Source: Actinomycetes bacterium | GTDB lineage: Bacteria > Actinomycetota > Acidimicrobiia > Acidimicrobiales > Ilumatobacteraceae | Length of the DNA stretch: 45,169 nucleotides | Assembly (NCBI GenBank): GCA_025360105.1 | Contig: JANYCT010000025.1 | Coordinates: 1 to 45,169, forward strand | Direction of reading: 5' to 3' | Shown here: positions 9,425 through 16,327 of the stretch, one piece after another | How positions within the stretch are numbered: the stretch's first letter is position 1 | Layout: each line of letters begins with the position of its first letter | Program-made: the position numbers and the translations under genes | Notes under the pieces: generated by a model | Told to the model about the DNA's origin: nothing | The model's database searches: none | Seen by the model: the letters and a program-made list of their open reading frames with translations, nothing else

Positions 9425-10434
9425 TGGCGCCGAAGCCCGGCAAACTCGAGCGCTTCGATCCCTACATCCCTGTCGACCCGTGGGTCAACCCATGGGAGCC
9501 CGACGGCTCGTATCGATCTGACCTCGGGCTTCTCACGAGTCTGCTGTCGGTCGCCGTTGGTACTTCTCAGCAATCTGGAGTCGTCGCAGGTGCTGCCGAC
9601 GTCTGGGCGGCGGAGGAGTTACGTCGTGCGGGCTTTCATCCGGACGAGGTATGGCCACGACGGACCCAGCCGCGAGTGATGCCGCGAGATCTCAGGAACT
9701 TCGTCGAAGACGGCTTGACGAAGAAGCTTCGGGCTGATGTGGAAGCTCGCTTTTCGTCCTCCGGGGCGAAGAAGGCGCTTCCCGCAGAGGCCCACGTGAT
9801 GGGCCGGGCTTACTCGAAGCAGAGCGATGTGCTGATTGCCTCGTGGCCCGCTGGGATTGAGGTACTCATCTCGACGAAGACGATGTTGTCGAGTTACCAG
9901 AAGAACCTCAGGAACCGCTTCGAGGAGGGCTATGGCGATGCGAAGAACCTGCGAGGTCGCCACCCACTCGCCGCACTTGGGTTTCTGTTCATCGCAGGCG
10001 CTGACATTCCTGAGTCCAGCCTGGTGTTCGCGATCGACATGCTCCGCAAGCTCACCACCGAACCGGACGTGTACGAGTGCGCCTGCCTGCTCATCGTCGA
10101 CGGAGCCCAGGGCAAGGTCGAGGAAGACAGCGCGGCTGGGCGAGGTCCGGAGGATGAATCCTCGGGACTGGTCGTGGAGCCGAGAGGTGATTCCGAACCC
10201 GAGGATGAGGAGTCAGCTGACGAGGACGAGGACGAGGATGTCTCTGTCTCGCAGAGCGAGGGCGAATCAGCTGTGCGGCTCTTGCAGTCGAAGGTGCCGG
10301 CAGATCTCGGGCCGGACGTGTTCTTCAGGACGTTGATTGGCGCAGCTCTAGAGCGAATGCCAGTGGCGGTCTACCCCGAAGTACGCCGACGTCGAGATTC
10401 GGCGCTCGACCAACCAGCACGCCACCTTCCGTGA
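9424..10434 (+). CDS. Probable restriction endonuclease partner of the methyltransferase
   Basis: A 336-residue protein starting GTG on the last base of the methyltransferase TAG (1-base overlap), so translation is probably coupled. The core reads SKQSDVLIASWPAGIEVLISTKTM (131-154, shown here only as motif): D135 and K152 fit the PD-(D/E)XK fold, but the position two before the lysine is Ser (S-T-K), with E146 nearby, so the acidic residue is replaced or shifted. After it come GYGDAKNLRGRHPLAALGFLFI-type conserved helices. A long acidic linker spans about 243-281. Residue 66 uses the rare Leu codon TTA (9619). By context it is the cleaving subunit of a type II-like R-M system; the layout resembles XamI-type pairs, but the family assignment is unverified. 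Confidence 0.7.
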   Translation: MAPKPGKLERFDPYIPVDPWVNPWEPDGSYRSDLGLLTSLLSVAVGTSQQSGVVAGAADVWAAEELRRAGFHPDEVWPRRTQPRVMPRDLRNFVEDGLTKKLRADVEARFSSSGAKKALPAEAHVMGRAYSKQSDVLIASWPAGIEVLISTKTMLSSYQKNLRNRFEEGYGDAKNLRGRHPLAALGFLFIAGADIPESSLVFAIDMLRKLTTEPDVYECACLLIVDGAQGKVEEDSAAGRGPEDESSGLVVEPRGDSEPEDEESADEDEDEDVSVSQSEGESAVRLLQSKVPADLGPDVFFRTLIGAALERMPVAVYPEVRRRRDSALDQPARHLP

Positions 10435-10473
10435 ACGGAGAATTGCAGACGGAGATGGGCAGGTGCGAGCGCA

Positions 10474-11217
10474 ATGCTTGAGCAGCGCTTCTATCGAGCA
10501 CCCCTGCTGCGGGTCTTGGCGGCAGCCGGAGGATCGCTTTCGCGTCCGGATGCCCTTGCAGCGATGGAGCGTGAACTGGTTTCGGCCTTGCAACCCGAGG
10601 ATCGAGTGCCAATGGCTGATCGGCTGACCGAAGAGGGTTGGCGAAATCGGACATCGTGGGAGGTCAAAGATCTCAAGGAGGAGGGCCTGTTGCTGCCGAC
10701 CTCTGTCGCCGGCCGGGGGCGGTGGGCGCTGTCTCTACTTGGGTCCAGTCGAGCAGCCACGGTGGCGGTCCGCACTGATCCGGCCGGCGTTCCGTACGTC
10801 GCGCCGCCACGCCCGAGTCTCGCTTCGGCCCCGGCGCCGTTTGATGTTGACCCAGACGCCGTTGATCGTGGCCTCGGCGCCCACCACGACGTGATCCAGT
10901 TGCTCGCTGCGTGGGTTCGTTCGAGGGGAGGACTTCCGCTTGCGCCGCCGCCGTCGGGACCGTTCTACGACCTCGCTTGGCGTGATGGAACTCTCCTCAT
11001 CGTTGCCGAGGTGAAGAGTCTCACTCCGACGAACGAGGAACGACAGCTCCGCCTGGGGCTGGGTCAACTACTTCGATACCGACAAGCTCTGGCAGCAGTG
11101 TCGCCCGGCGGTGTGGTCGGTTGGCTGGTGGTCGAGCATGAACCATCCGACCGCGGGTGGAGCGCCCTCTGCGATCAACTCGGTCTGAAGCTGATGTGGC
11201 CGGCCCTCCTCGTGTGA
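10474..11217 (+). CDS. Winged-helix plus PD-(D/E)XK nuclease-like protein
   Basis: A 247-residue protein with two parts. Residues 1-90 look like an Mrr-N-type winged helix (helices around 8-40 and 45-70, then a GLLLPTSVAGRGRWALS wing). Residues 130-247 carry a nuclease-like core: HDVIQLLAAWVRSRGG, then FYDLAW (D166), LLIVAEVKS (E179, K181) and GLGQLLRYRQAL (Q198). That gives D, E-x-K and a Q helix as in active PD-(D/E)XK enzymes. It starts 39 bases after the endonuclease stop and ends the plus-strand set. It could be a second nuclease, a specificity or control subunit, or a modification-dependent (type IV-like) enzyme. The domain layout is visible; the role is inferred. Confidence 0.7.
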   Translation: MLEQRFYRAPLLRVLAAAGGSLSRPDALAAMERELVSALQPEDRVPMADRLTEEGWRNRTSWEVKDLKEEGLLLPTSVAGRGRWALSLLGSSRAATVAVRTDPAGVPYVAPPRPSLASAPAPFDVDPDAVDRGLGAHHDVIQLLAAWVRSRGGLPLAPPPSGPFYDLAWRDGTLLIVAEVKSLTPTNEERQLRLGLGQLLRYRQALAAVSPGGVVGWLVVEHEPSDRGWSALCDQLGLKLMWPALLV

Positions 11218-11350
11218 GGCTTGGTCCCGGATTGGTCCTTCTCAGGTCCTTCCTCCAAACGAACAGGGCGAAACTGAACGCACCTAGAAGGACACAAAAG
11301 ACCAGCTCAGAGGCACTATGGCCGAAACGCCGCTGATCGCGAAACCCCTG

Positions 11351-12439
11351 TTATACGTTGAAGCGAAACTCGGTGACGTCGCCGTCGACGAATTCATATT
11401 CCTTGCCCTCGACGCGTAGCTTGCCGACTTCTTTGGCCTTGCTCCACGAACCGAGCGCGAGCAACTCATCCCACTGGATCACTTCGGCGCGGATGAAGCC
11501 ACGCTGCAGGTCGGTGTGGATACGGCCGGCACATTCGGGGGCCTTGGCGCCGGCACGAAAGGTCCAGGCACGCGTTTCCTTCTCGCCGGTGGTGAGGAAG
11601 GTGCGCAGACCGAGCAGGTGATACGCGCTGCGTACCATGCGGAACAGGGCGCCCTCGCCGAGGCCGAAACCCTCGAGCATCTCGGCTCGTTCAACGGGAT
11701 CGACGATGGTAGCGGCCTCTGCCTCGAGCTGCACGCACATGCCGATGACTTCAACGTTAGCGCCGGCGTCGTTCATCTCGGCGCGCACGCGGTCTTCGAT
11801 CTCGGGGATGCGGTCGAGTTCGTTCTCGCCCACGTTCACCACGACGAGCACGGGCCGGTTGGTGAGCAGGAAATGCGGTGCGAGCGTCTCGCGGTATTCG
11901 GGCTTCAACCCGGCGCGATACAGGGGACGACCGTTGCTCAGTGCTTCGTTCGCGGCCTCCAACGCGGCGATCTCGTCGCCGAGGGTCTTGTCGAGCTTCG
12001 ATGCGCGAATGGCTTGATTGAGCCGCTTTTCCACGGTCTCCAGATCGGCAAGCGCGAGTTCGATCTCGACGATGCGCAGATGCTCGAGCGGATCGTCGGG
12101 GCCGGTGACATCGCCGTCTTCGAAGGCACGCAGCACGAACACGATCGCGTCGACCTCGCGGATGTTGGCGAGGAACTTGTTGCCCAGACCCTCGCCTTTG
12201 CTTGCCCCCTCGACCAGTCCGCCGATGTCGACAACCTGCACCGACGCATGCACCAACGACTTCGTCTTGCTCATCACGCCCAGCTGATCGACTCGGGTGT
12301 CGGGAACTTTGGCGACACCGATGTTGGGGTCCTTCGTAGCAAACGGATACGGCGCGGCCAGCGCACCGCCACCCGTGAGTGCGTTGTACAGCGAACTCTT
12401 GCCCGCATTGGGAAGGCCAACCAGGCCGAAACGTTCCAT
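11351..12439 (-). CDS. ychF: Redox-regulated ATPase YchF (Obg-like)
   Basis: A 362-residue Obg/TRAFAC-class P-loop NTPase that binds ribosomes and prefers ATP over GTP. The P-loop is GLPNAGKSS near residue 8, switch regions follow, and the G4 element reads NVGE, the N-x-x-E form that marks YchF and gives ATP preference. A coiled-coil insert lies about 130-200, and the C-terminal TGS-like domain ends in EFRFNV, a nearly invariant end for this family. Full length. It is the first clearly chromosomal gene right of the mobile element and is transcribed toward it, leaving a 133-bp gap at the likely junction. Confidence 0.97.
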   Translation of the reverse strand: MERFGLVGLPNAGKSSLYNALTGGGALAAPYPFATKDPNIGVAKVPDTRVDQLGVMSKTKSLVHASVQVVDIGGLVEGASKGEGLGNKFLANIREVDAIVFVLRAFEDGDVTGPDDPLEHLRIVEIELALADLETVEKRLNQAIRASKLDKTLGDEIAALEAANEALSNGRPLYRAGLKPEYRETLAPHFLLTNRPVLVVVNVGENELDRIPEIEDRVRAEMNDAGANVEVIGMCVQLEAEAATIVDPVERAEMLEGFGLGEGALFRMVRSAYHLLGLRTFLTTGEKETRAWTFRAGAKAPECAGRIHTDLQRGFIRAEVIQWDELLALGSWSKAKEVGKLRVEGKEYEFVDGDVTEFRFNV

Positions 12440-12516
12440 AGCGAGGCGAAGGCTACCGGCGGCACCGTCGCGAGTTGTTTTCCGCCTGCGACGACTCGGT
12501 GCACGTAGTCGCTCCG

Positions 12517-13803
12517 ATGAACAGAACTCGGCGAGTGATGATCGTGGTGCTGATGTGCATCACCGTGGCTGTACTGCTGGGTTGGCCCGTCCGATTCGTT
12601 GGCGCCGCCGCCCCGCGCCAGGCCCCCGGACGCGTCGACCCGGCAGTCGCCACCATCCCGTCAGGGTGCGTGTCGCATCTACCCCTCGACGGTGGTGCGG
12701 ATTTCGCCGATGACTATCACTGTGCGGGAATTGCCCTGAACTATCACGTCAAAGGAACCGCCCACTCGCCGTTTCCGATCTGGGCCGGGCAATGGTTGTT
12801 CGTGGACGATCAGGGTGCGTTTCGTCGAGGTTCGTGCACGTTCAATCGAGGGATTCATCCGACTGTCGATTCCCCTGCAGTACCAGTGAACCAAGCACTT
12901 CCGAACGATCCTGGCGGCGGCAGAGCCGCGTATCTCACGTGGCGATACGGCAACACCTCGAACGATCTCACGGCTGCTGCATTGTGGGCCGTTTTTCACT
13001 ACTACGCCCAGGATGCGGCCGGCTCGAATCGTGCCACCGATCCCAACTCCGCGCTCGTGCCGTCGCTCGACGTTGTCGCCGCTGCGTCGGGGCGGACAGA
13101 CGTCGCCGCCACTGCTGTTGCTCTGGATTCAGAGGCGCAGCGTTTCTCGGCAGGCTTCACCTTGGACGTGGAGCTTGCCGAGAACGGTCACGGTGAAGCG
13201 CACGTGATGTCCGGCTCCACGCCGGTGGATCGCGTGGCCGTCACCATCACGGTTGCGTTGGTGCCGGGCTCGCCGACTTCGCTCGAGGTCACCACCGACG
13301 CAAGCGGCGCCGCAGCGTTCTCCGTCACGGGGATCACTGCCGACTCAGGTGCAGAGACGGTGTCGGTCACCGCCGTCATCGATGCTCCGGCGCAGGCTCA
13401 GGTGTATCAGGGTGCACCAGCCGATCGGGACGCGTCCGCGCAAACGCTGATCACCTCGGGTGGTACGACGCGATTGACCGCCACCGCGAACGCGGTCGTG
13501 TCGCCACCCCGCTCCACCATCCCAGCGACGACAACCACCACGAGCATCCCACCGACGACGACCACGACTGCGCCCTCAACGACGACAACCACACCAACAA
13601 CGACGACAGAAGCGGAGACATCCACCACATCGATCACGTTGCCGCCAACGACGGAGCCGCCCACCACGCCTCCCACGGCTCAGGTGGAACCGCCGCTACC
13701 GGTCACCGGCGCAGCTTCCGATGGAGTTGCCTACTGGGCCACGGCAATGCTCGTGGCCGGCGTAGGAGTGGTCGGTGCGGTCCGCCGCCGGCTCGCCGGG
13801 TGA
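12517..13803 (+). CDS. LPxTG-type surface protein
   Basis: A 428-residue exported protein. The start MNRTRRVMIVVLMC with a hydrophobic run to about residue 30 is a signal peptide; I chose the ATG at 12517 over one 14 codons upstream because the signal peptide then sits at the N terminus. The middle has a Thioester/Ig-like look (CVSHLPLDGGADF, later VDRVAVTITVALV) without a recognised enzyme motif. A Thr/Pro-rich spacer spans about 340-400 and is followed by LPVTG, a membrane segment and RRR, a standard sortase signal. The product should be covalently fixed to the cell wall. Function is unknown. No sortase gene is in the window. It converges on another surface-protein gene. Confidence 0.75.
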   Translation: MNRTRRVMIVVLMCITVAVLLGWPVRFVGAAAPRQAPGRVDPAVATIPSGCVSHLPLDGGADFADDYHCAGIALNYHVKGTAHSPFPIWAGQWLFVDDQGAFRRGSCTFNRGIHPTVDSPAVPVNQALPNDPGGGRAAYLTWRYGNTSNDLTAAALWAVFHYYAQDAAGSNRATDPNSALVPSLDVVAAASGRTDVAATAVALDSEAQRFSAGFTLDVELAENGHGEAHVMSGSTPVDRVAVTITVALVPGSPTSLEVTTDASGAAAFSVTGITADSGAETVSVTAVIDAPAQAQVYQGAPADRDASAQTLITSGGTTRLTATANAVVSPPRSTIPATTTTTSIPPTTTTTAPSTTTTTPTTTTEAETSTTSITLPPTTEPPTTPPTAQVEPPLPVTGAASDGVAYWATAMLVAGVGVVGAVRRRLAG

Positions 13804-13819
13804 CGGGTGCAGACGCATC

Positions 13820-13862
13820 GAAAAAGGACGGTCCCCCAACACCACAGCGGTGTTAGGGGACC
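13820..13862 (-). terminator. Rho-independent terminator
   Basis: Arms 13830-13843 and 13849-13862 (GGTCCCCCAACACC with GGTGTTAGGGGACC) form a 14-bp stem with one mismatch around a 5-base loop. Read on the minus strand the stem is followed by a run of T (AAAAA at 13821-13825 on the plus strand), so it terminates the leftward surface-protein gene. On the plus strand the tail is not T-rich, though the hairpin may also slow the facing gene. Confidence 0.75.
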
Positions 13863-13891
13863 CGATATTCCAGCGATTCGGTCGTCGCCTG

Positions 13892-15025
13892 TCAGGGTGG
13901 CGAGACTGTGCCGAGGCTGATGTCGTTGAGGATCCCGCCGGACTCGATGCCTGCGGTGCAGACCACGGTCGACGGGCTGCCGACGGAGACCGAGCCGCAC
14001 GTGGCGACTCCGCTGTCGAGCACCGTGTCGAAGTTGCCGGTGATCGTGAACTGATCGCCCGGATACACCTGCCCACCGGCCTGTGTGTTGTTGAAGATGG
14101 TGCCCTTACCCGGCGTTCCATCAGTGCTCGAGTCGGTGAGATCGGTGATGACCGGCTCGACACAGGTGTGTCCCTGTCCCGCTGCGCAGAACGCAGTCAT
14201 CTCCAACAGCGGCATGGGCTTTGCCACGATGATGTCGGTATCCGAGTTGATCGTGCAGCTGAAGGTGTTGTCGAGATTGTCGACGCAGCTGGCGCCGCCA
14301 TCATCGACCATCACGAGATCGGAGCTGCCAGCGATCTTGATGACCGTGCCGGGGGGGACGTCGCCGGTTGCGGTCGGCCCGGTGAAACCGCCATCCACGT
14401 AACCGCTCGGCTTCGTCAAGAAGAAATCGACACACGTGTATTTGTTCGGACTCGACGACGTGTCACACGAAACGGTGAAGTGCGCCGATGTTCCGATCTG
14501 CACGCGGTTCGGCCCGCCGCCACCAGCGGTGCACGTAACGCTCGAAGGATCGCCCACGGTTACGGCGCCGCACGTTGCGTTCTCGGCTTCCACGACCACG
14601 TTGAAGTCGCCGACGATGGTAAAGGTGTCACCAGCGTGAACGGTGCCGTCCGCTTCGCTCTTGCTCGCTGTGACCGTGGCATGCTGCACGCTGACCAAAA
14701 GCGGATCTGCGCAACCCGCACTCTTGTCCTCTCCGCAGAATACGAACAACGACAGTTCGGGCGTCGTCGTAGTGGTTGTCGCGGCAATGGTCGTTGTCGG
14801 CATCGGCACGTTCGAGGCATCACATGCTGGAGCGGCATCGGCTCGCTGATTGGTAGTGAATGCGCCGAGTGTGATGACGCACAGAACAAGAACCGCGAGC
14901 ACACCATGGACGCGATGCCCTCGCCTCGAGGCGATAACGGCGAGTACGCCGAAGGCGACAAGAGCGGCGGCAGAGGCGAGCAGCACCCAGCTGCCTCCGC
15001 CCGTTGTAGGTAGCTGACAATCCAT
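13892..15025 (-). CDS. Exported protein with an LPTTG-like sorting signal at its N terminus
   Basis: A 377-residue protein of unknown function. The ATG at 15025 is preceded by GAGAGAAGA and is the best start. Right at the start it reads MDCQLPTTGGGSW, then a hydrophobic segment and ASRRGHR, which looks exactly like a C-terminal sortase signal but is placed at the N terminus. A second hydrophobic segment (VHGVLAVLVLCVITLGAF) follows and ends ADAAPA, a signal-peptidase-like site. The rest, outside the cell, has a Thr run and then three similar beta-rich blocks, each with a GDxFTI(V/T)G(D/N)F motif and paired cysteines (CGAVTVG.., CGSVSVG..). Function is not known. It converges on the LPVTG gene with a terminator between. 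Confidence 0.7.
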   Translation of the reverse strand: MDCQLPTTGGGSWVLLASAAALVAFGVLAVIASRRGHRVHGVLAVLVLCVITLGAFTTNQRADAAPACDASNVPMPTTTIAATTTTTTPELSLFVFCGEDKSAGCADPLLVSVQHATVTASKSEADGTVHAGDTFTIVGDFNVVVEAENATCGAVTVGDPSSVTCTAGGGGPNRVQIGTSAHFTVSCDTSSSPNKYTCVDFFLTKPSGYVDGGFTGPTATGDVPPGTVIKIAGSSDLVMVDDGGASCVDNLDNTFSCTINSDTDIIVAKPMPLLEMTAFCAAGQGHTCVEPVITDLTDSSTDGTPGKGTIFNNTQAGGQVYPGDQFTITGNFDTVLDSGVATCGSVSVGSPSTVVCTAGIESGGILNDISLGTVSPP

Positions 15026-15045
15026 GGGTCTTCTCTCTCGTGTGT

Positions 15046-15059
15046 CGTCACGGGTGACG
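15046..15059. promoter_or_regulatory. Short palindrome upstream of the N-terminal LPTTG gene
   Basis: CGTCAC-GG-GTGACG lies about 20 bases upstream of the start codon at 15025, in the divergent gap to the PHP gene. It could be an operator, but a 12-base dyad is only weak evidence. Confidence 0.25.
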
Positions 15060-15169
15060 GCTGAACTGATCACGTTAAGCGAGAAACGACAAACGTCGTG
15101 ACATCTCGCGAAAGATCTTCGGCTGATGGCCCGATCTGGCGGTTTCGTTCGGTGGCTACGCTCTGAGCC

Positions 15170-16177
15170 GTGACCCCCGTGGAGGCATTGGAAAGAGTTG
15201 TGCATTGCCTCGATCGCGCGCACGACAGTGGGTTCAAGAACAAGGCGTTCGTGCGGGCCATCGAGGTTGCCCGCGAGACATCGGCCGACGAGCTCGCCGA
15301 TCGTGCGGCCACGAACACGCTCACGAAGCTCGACGGCATCGGTGACAGTTCAGCGAAGGTGATCACCCAAGCGCTGGCGGGCGAGACGGCATATCTGGAC
15401 GCGCTCGAGCAGCGCACGCAGATTCCCATCTCGCCCGCGGGCGCGCGGTATCGGGCGGCACTGCGTGGCGATTGTCATCTGCACTCGCGTTGGAGCGACG
15501 GTGGCGCAACCATCGAGGCCATGGCGTGCACCGCCCGCTCGTTGGGACACGACTACATGGTGCTCACCGATCACAGCGGGCGCCTCACCATTGCCCATGG
15601 CCTGAACCGTGAGCGGCTGCTCGAACAACGTGCCGACGTTCGTGAGCTCAACAATCGCCTCGACCCGTTTCGCATTCTCAACGGCATCGAAGTGGACATC
15701 CTCGAAGATGGCTCGCTCGACCTCGATGACGAGTTGCTCGGCGAACTCGACGTGGTGGTCGCCAGCGTGCACAGCAAGTTGCGCATGGGCCGCGAGCAGA
15801 TGACGAAGCGAATGGTGGCAGCAGTCTGCTCGCCACACGTGGACATCCTCGGTCACTGCACCGGTCGGCTGATCGGCAAACGACCCGAATCGGCCTTCGA
15901 TGTCGACGCTGTATTCACAGCGTGCGCCGACAACGGCACTGCGGTCGAGCTGAACTGCCGGCCCGAACGGCTCGACCCGCCTCGGGCCATGCTCGATCAG
16001 GCGATCGAACTCGGTTGCTACTTCTCGATCAGTTCCGATGCGCATGCCACCGGCCAGTTGGAATGGCAGCCGTTCGGCTGCGACCGGGCCGCGGAGCGCG
16101 GCGTGCCCATCGAGCGGATCATCAACACGTGGTCGGTCGATGAATTGCTGGCGTGGACTCGGTCATCAAACCGGTGA
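15170..16177 (+). CDS. PHP-domain phosphoesterase with helix-hairpin-helix
   Basis: A 335-residue protein built like the C-terminal half of bacterial DNA polymerase X without the polymerase. A helix-hairpin-helix DNA-binding element is seen around 45-65 (LDGIGDSSAKVITQAL). The PHP metal site follows: GDCHLHSRWSDGG near 100, VLTDHSG near 125, GIEVDI near 178, SVHSK near 204, HVDILGHC near 223 and SSDAH near 286. These are the metal-binding His/Asp/Glu residues of a trinuclear-metal phosphoesterase. GTG start at 15170. It probably acts on DNA 3' ends or a phosphate ester; the substrate is not known. Confidence 0.9.
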   Translation: MTPVEALERVVHCLDRAHDSGFKNKAFVRAIEVARETSADELADRAATNTLTKLDGIGDSSAKVITQALAGETAYLDALEQRTQIPISPAGARYRAALRGDCHLHSRWSDGGATIEAMACTARSLGHDYMVLTDHSGRLTIAHGLNRERLLEQRADVRELNNRLDPFRILNGIEVDILEDGSLDLDDELLGELDVVVASVHSKLRMGREQMTKRMVAAVCSPHVDILGHCTGRLIGKRPESAFDVDAVFTACADNGTAVELNCRPERLDPPRAMLDQAIELGCYFSISSDAHATGQLEWQPFGCDRAAERGVPIERIINTWSVDELLAWTRSSNR

Positions 16178-16240
16178 TCGGGCCCGCCAGTCGATTGCCG
16201 GGGTGGGAGCCGTGAATCCTGCCCGATAGCATCGGCACCT

Positions 16241-16327
16241 ATGTCGAAGAAGACCAAGAAGCGTAAGGCCAAGATGCGCCGCTCAAAGGCGAATCACGGT
16301 AAGCGACCCAACATGGGACGTGGCTAA
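16241..16327 (+). CDS. bL37-like mini ribosomal protein (28 residues)
   Basis: A 28-codon reading frame, very basic, beginning MSKKTKKRKAKMRRSK and then ANHGKRPN. The end A-N-H-G-K-R-P-N is the hallmark I know from the 24-residue large-subunit protein bL37 of mycobacterial ribosomes, which binds 23S rRNA near the peptidyl transferase centre. Its ATG is 63 bases after the PHP gene and its TAA overlaps the first codons of the peptidase gene (start 16320), suggesting co-transcription. Genes this small are usually missed. The call is by motif recall, not a search. Confidence 0.75.
   Translation: MSKKTKKRKAKMRRSKANHGKRPNMGRG

Larger units (their letters stand above)
1..11340. mobile_element. Integrative mobilizable element with defence cargo (right part)
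   Basis: The stretch combines the start of a probable tyrosine integrase at the left edge, a MobF relaxase, an AlpA/excisionase-type HTH protein, and a cargo of one DNA methyltransferase and three nuclease-fold proteins. All of these lie left of ychF, where housekeeping genes begin. No T4SS genes (VirB4, VirD4/TcpA-like) are visible, so an element mobilised by a helper is more likely than a self-transmissible one, unless those genes lie left of the window. The right end is placed in the 133-bp gap between the last cargo gene (stop at 11217) and the ychF stop (11351). The exact end and the attachment duplication cannot be fixed because the left end is outside the window. Function is inferred from gene families. 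Confidence 0.65.

Noticed and set aside
12517-15025. CRISPR-like repeats in the Thr-rich coding stretches
   Set aside because: The ACGACGACC repeats code for Thr runs in the surface proteins; there are no unique spacers.
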